Assembly (NCBI GenBank): GCA_021793745.1
Contig: JAJYSD010000073.1
Coordinates: forward strand, 1 to 6,655
Source of the DNA: Bacillota bacterium
GTDB lineage: Bacteria; Bacillota; Bacilli; Thermoactinomycetales; DSM-44946
Direction of reading: 5' to 3'
Length of the DNA: 6,655 nucleotides
A model generated the notes under the pieces. The model searched no databases. It saw only the letters and a program-made list of their open reading frames with translations, and had not been told where the DNA came from. Both the position numbers and the translations under genes were made by a program. This document shows, one piece after another, positions 4,033-6,655 of the stretch; within the stretch, counting starts at the first letter, position 1, and every line of letters begins with the position of its first letter.

Positions 4033-6655
4033 GTCGCATTTCCCCTTTCTGATTGAGGGCCATCTCATATTTTTCCAAGAACCTTTCGATCATCGCCAGG
4101 GCATCCCGCAGCTCCATCCCCTGCACCCGAAAGACGATTCCCACCCGTTTTCCGGAGGACAACCGGATGCGCCGGTCCGGAATCTCATGGGTGAGTCGGA
4201 TCAGGCGCCCCGCATCGATCCGCTCGTTCTGATCCGGAGAAAACCGGAGGATGATCTCGTTTTTCTCCTGCACCACCTGTTCGATGCCGTACTTGATGGC
4301 ATAGGCGCGCACCCGCGCCACCCAGAGCAGGTTCATCACCGGTTCCGGCAGGTCGCCGAAACGGTCCTCGATCTCCTCCTCCAGGTCCCGGGCCTCCTCC
4401 AAGGTGCGAACGGAACGGATCTTCTTGTAAATCTCCACCTTCTGCTTCTCGTCGCGGATATACTCGGAGGGAATATAGGCGTCCAACTTCATCTCGATCT
4501 CCGGATCGCGAATCTCCTCACGCTCCTCTTTGCCCTGCAGCTCCGCGATCGCCTCCTTCAGCATCTGGCTGTACAGTTCAAATCCCACCGAGGCGATGTG
4601 GCCGTGCTGTTCCGCCCCCAGGAGGTTGCCGGCGCCGCGGATGGCCAAATCCCGCATGGCGATCTTGAACCCGGAACCGAGCTCGGTAAATTCCTTGATC
4701 GCCTGCAGGCGCTTCTCCGCCGCCTCCGACAGCACCTTGTCCCGCTGATAGGTGAAATAGGCGTAGGCGATGCGGTTGGAACGACCCACCCGCCCCCGGA
4801 GCTGGTACAGCTGGGACAGCCCCATCTTGTCGGCGTCGTAGATGATCAGGGTGTTGACGTTGGGGATGTCCACACCGGTCTCGATAATGGTGGTGCTGAC
4901 GAGCACGTCGTACTCCCCGTCCAGGAAATCGAGCATCACCCGCTCCAGCTCCATCTCCGGCATCTGGCCGTGGGCGACGGACACCCGGGCCTCGGGAACC
5001 AGGGAGCGCACCTGATCGGCCATCTGCTCGATGTTGTGCACCTGGTTGTACAGGAAGTAGACTTGCCCCCCGCGGGCCAACTCCCGTTCGATCGCCTCCC
5101 GCACCAGGGCGGCGGAGTATTCCAGCACATAGGTTTGGACCGGGAAGCGGTTTTCCGGCGGCGTTTCGATGACGGACAAGTCCCGCACCCCGATCATCGC
5201 CATGTGGAGGGTGCGGGGGATCGGCGTGGCGGTGAGGGTCAGCACATCCACATTGTGCTTCATCTGCTTGATCTTTTCCTTGTGCTTCACGCCGAAGCGC
5301 TGCTCTTCGTCGATGATCAGCAATCCCAAATCCCGGAACTGGACATCCTTGGACAGGAGCCGGTGGGTCCCGATCACGATATCGACGGTGTGCTCCTTGA
5401 TCCCCTTGATCGTTTCCCGCTGCTCCTTGCGGGTGCGGAACCGGGACAGCACCCGGATCTCCACCGGGAAATCGGCGAACCGTTCCCGGAAGGTCTCGTA
5501 GTGCTGTTGGGCCAGGACCGTCGTCGGCACCAGGATCGCCACCTGTTTGCCATCCATGACGGCCTTGAAGGCCGCCCGGATGGCCACTTCCGTTTTCCCG
5601 TATCCCACATCCCCGCACAGGAGGCGGTCCATGGGTCGATCCTTCTCCATGTCCCGCTTGATCTCCTCGATGGAGCGGAGCTGGTCGGGGGTTTCCTCAT
5701 AGGGAAACATGGCGTCAAATTCCCGCTGGAAAGGGGTGTCCGGAGAAAAGGCGTATCCCTTGGCCGCCTGCCGCTTGGCGTAGAGCTGGATCAGATCGGC
5801 GGCGATATCCCGCACCGAGGAGCGGACCCGATTTTTCACCTTGCTCCATTCGCTGCCCCCCAAACTGTATACTTTGGGGGTTTTCTCCTCGCTGCCGGTA
5901 TACTTTTGCACCTGTTCGATCTGTTCCACCGGGACGTATAGCTTGTCGTTCCCGGCGTACTGGATCAACAGGTAGTCCTTGTGACGGCCGTCCACCTCCA
6001 GCGTCTCAATGCCGGCATACCGGCCGATGCCGTGATTGACGTGCACCACATAATTGCCCGGTTTCAGATCCTGATAATCCTTGATCTTCTCCGCATAATC
6101 CACCTTGGCCGTGCGGCGGGCCCGCCGGCGCCTCTGGGTGAACACTTCCCCTTCCGTAATCACCGCCAGCCGAACACCGCTCATCTCAAAGCCGCCCAGC
6201 AGGGTGCCGATCCGGACCACGGGACGTCCCGGAGCCGGAGGATCCTTCGACGTATCCTTCGTCGCCTCCATGCCATAATCGGCGAGGACCCGGATCAACC
6301 GCTCGGCCCGCTCCTCCGTGCCGGCGGTGAAGATGACCCGGTAGCGCCCCTTGATCCACCGCTCCCATTCTCCCTTCAGAACGTGCATCTGCCCGTGGAA
6401 CTGCTGCATCCCCCGGCAGAGGATCTGGACGACGTTTTGGGGCTGGATCCCCGGCGTCTGGGTCATGAACAGGGAAAGGTAAATCACATCGAGGGAATGT
6501 TGCTGAATCAGATCCTCGTAGGAGAAGGAAACCTGCAGCCCGGGGAGGTACTCCCCCTGTCCCAGGAGCGCCGTCTGCCATTCCGCCTCCTCCCGCTCCA
6601 TCTGCCGGGCCGTCTCCCGGATGCGGGCCGGCTCATCCATGACGAGAATGGCGTC
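4019..6655 (-). CDS. mfd: Transcription-repair coupling factor Mfd, C-terminal three quarters (runs off right edge)
   Basis: Mfd is the ATP-dependent translocase that displaces RNA polymerase stalled at DNA damage and recruits UvrA/UvrB. The window holds 878 codons; the B. subtilis protein has about 1177 residues, so roughly the first 300 (most of the UvrB-like region) are missing. Counting from the Met at 6640: the RNA-polymerase-interacting domain is near 190-245 (GNYVVHVNHGIGRYAGIETL). The RecG-like motor follows, with Walker A GDVGYGKT (343-350), the DEEQ box (444-447), motif III TATP (470-473), STTIIETGVDIPN (582-594) and the arginine-finger motif QLRGRVGR (613-620). The TRG-type segment is near 650-697 and the C-terminal TRCF domain covers about 715-860. 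All catalytic motifs are intact. The Met at 6640 is not the start, because the frame continues upstream (DAILV) to the edge. The final codons overlap the foldase start, suggesting a bicistronic unit whose promoter lies beyond the window. Confidence 0.98.
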   Translation of the reverse strand, partial: DAILVMDEPARIRETARQMEREEAEWQTALLGQGEYLPGLQVSFSYEDLIQQHSLDVIYLSLFMTQTPGIQPQNVVQILCRGMQQFHGQMHVLKGEWERWIKGRYRVIFTAGTEERAERLIRVLADYGMEATKDTSKDPPAPGRPVVRIGTLLGGFEMSGVRLAVITEGEVFTQRRRRARRTAKVDYAEKIKDYQDLKPGNYVVHVNHGIGRYAGIETLEVDGRHKDYLLIQYAGNDKLYVPVEQIEQVQKYTGSEEKTPKVYSLGGSEWSKVKNRVRSSVRDIAADLIQLYAKRQAAKGYAFSPDTPFQREFDAMFPYEETPDQLRSIEEIKRDMEKDRPMDRLLCGDVGYGKTEVAIRAAFKAVMDGKQVAILVPTTVLAQQHYETFRERFADFPVEIRVLSRFRTRKEQRETIKGIKEHTVDIVIGTHRLLSKDVQFRDLGLLIIDEEQRFGVKHKEKIKQMKHNVDVLTLTATPIPRTLHMAMIGVRDLSVIETPPENRFPVQTYVLEYSAALVREAIERELARGGQVYFLYNQVHNIEQMADQVRSLVPEARVSVAHGQMPEMELERVMLDFLDGEYDVLVSTTIIETGVDIPNVNTLIIYDADKMGLSQLYQLRGRVGRSNRIAYAYFTYQRDKVLSEAAEKRLQAIKEFTELGSGFKIAMRDLAIRGAGNLLGAEQHGHIASVGFELYSQMLKEAIAELQGKEEREEIRDPEIEMKLDAYIPSEYIRDEKQKVEIYKKIRSVRTLEEARDLEEEIEDRFGDLPEPVMNLLWVARVRAYAIKYGIEQVVQEKNEIILRFSPDQNERIDAGRLIRLTHEIPDRRIRLSSGKRVGIVFRVQGMELRDALAMIERFLEKYEMALNQKGEMRHAAQ
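5857..5884 (+). terminator. Terminator-like hairpin inside mfd, oriented antisense
   Basis: On the plus strand a perfect eight-base stem CCCCCAAA / TTTGGGGG (5857-5864 with 5873-5880) around an eight-base loop that contains the palindrome GTATAC is followed immediately by TTTT (5881-5884). It lies within the mfd codons for TPKVYSLGG. Read on the plus strand it has the form of a rho-independent terminator and could stop antisense transcription. On the minus strand no T tract follows, so mfd itself should not be terminated. It may be a coincidence of codon choice. Confidence 0.35.

Noticed and set aside
4578..5618. A 346-codon minus-strand frame within mfd in another phase
   Set aside because: The predicted product is low-complexity, rich in Gly, Arg and Asp, as expected from shifted reading of GC-rich mfd codons. 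Mfd in the true frame is intact throughout.
3809..5941. A 710-codon open frame on the plus strand opposite mfd and the foldase gene
   Set aside because: It lies wholly antisense to two firmly identified genes, gives a His/Leu/Asp-rich product with no domain, and has no credible ribosome binding site. Such frames are common opposite GC-rich codons.

Overview
The window is a piece of chromosome from a GC-rich, endospore-forming member of the Bacillota (Bacillales). The main evidence is a nearly canonical SpoVT, a Mfd close to the Bacillus subtilis protein over its whole visible length, a PrsA-type lipoprotein foldase, strong Bacillus-type Shine-Dalgarno sites (AAAGGAGG, AAAGGGG) and a forespore sigma-G-like promoter. 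The GC content and protein style would suit a Thermoactinomycetaceae- or Paenibacillus-like lineage, but that placement is an inference.

Layout. Most genes run on the minus strand, so the order of transcription is right to left. The right two fifths (4019-6655) is the C-terminal three quarters of mfd, the transcription-repair coupling factor. Its last codons overlap by 14 bases the start of a prsA-like foldase lipoprotein gene (3043-4032), which ends at a clear rho-independent terminator (3008-3034). An intergenic stretch of about 290 bases follows. It holds a sigma-G-like promoter for spoVT (2211-2753), which ends in its own strong terminator (2161-2185). At the left end (1-540) is the N-terminal part of a SpoVB/YabM-type MOP-superfamily flippase with a vegetative-type promoter. 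B. subtilis has the related order mfd - spoVT - yabM, so the backbone is conserved.

Two things differ from the B. subtilis arrangement. First, a prsA-like gene is coupled between mfd and spoVT. Second, a divergent pair sits between spoVT and the flippase: a TetR-family repressor (700-1389, minus) and a small five-helix membrane protein (1501-2133, plus). Their short shared promoter region carries two copies of CTAACnnnGTTAG (1443-1474), placed to cover both promoters. The repressor resembles the tetracycline repressor in fold and DNA-reading helix but lacks the tetracycline-contacting residues, and its partner is not a recognisable efflux pump. This pair is the least explained part of the window.

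How the genes fit together. Mfd (DNA repair at stalled RNA polymerase), PrsA (folding of exported proteins outside the membrane), SpoVT (late forespore regulation) and the flippase (lipid-linked precursor export, possibly for spore cortex or cell wall) form a housekeeping/sporulation neighbourhood. The TetR/membrane-protein pair looks like a self-contained, ligand-responsive accessory module placed within it. No RNA genes, CRISPR arrays, insertion sequences or phage genes were seen.
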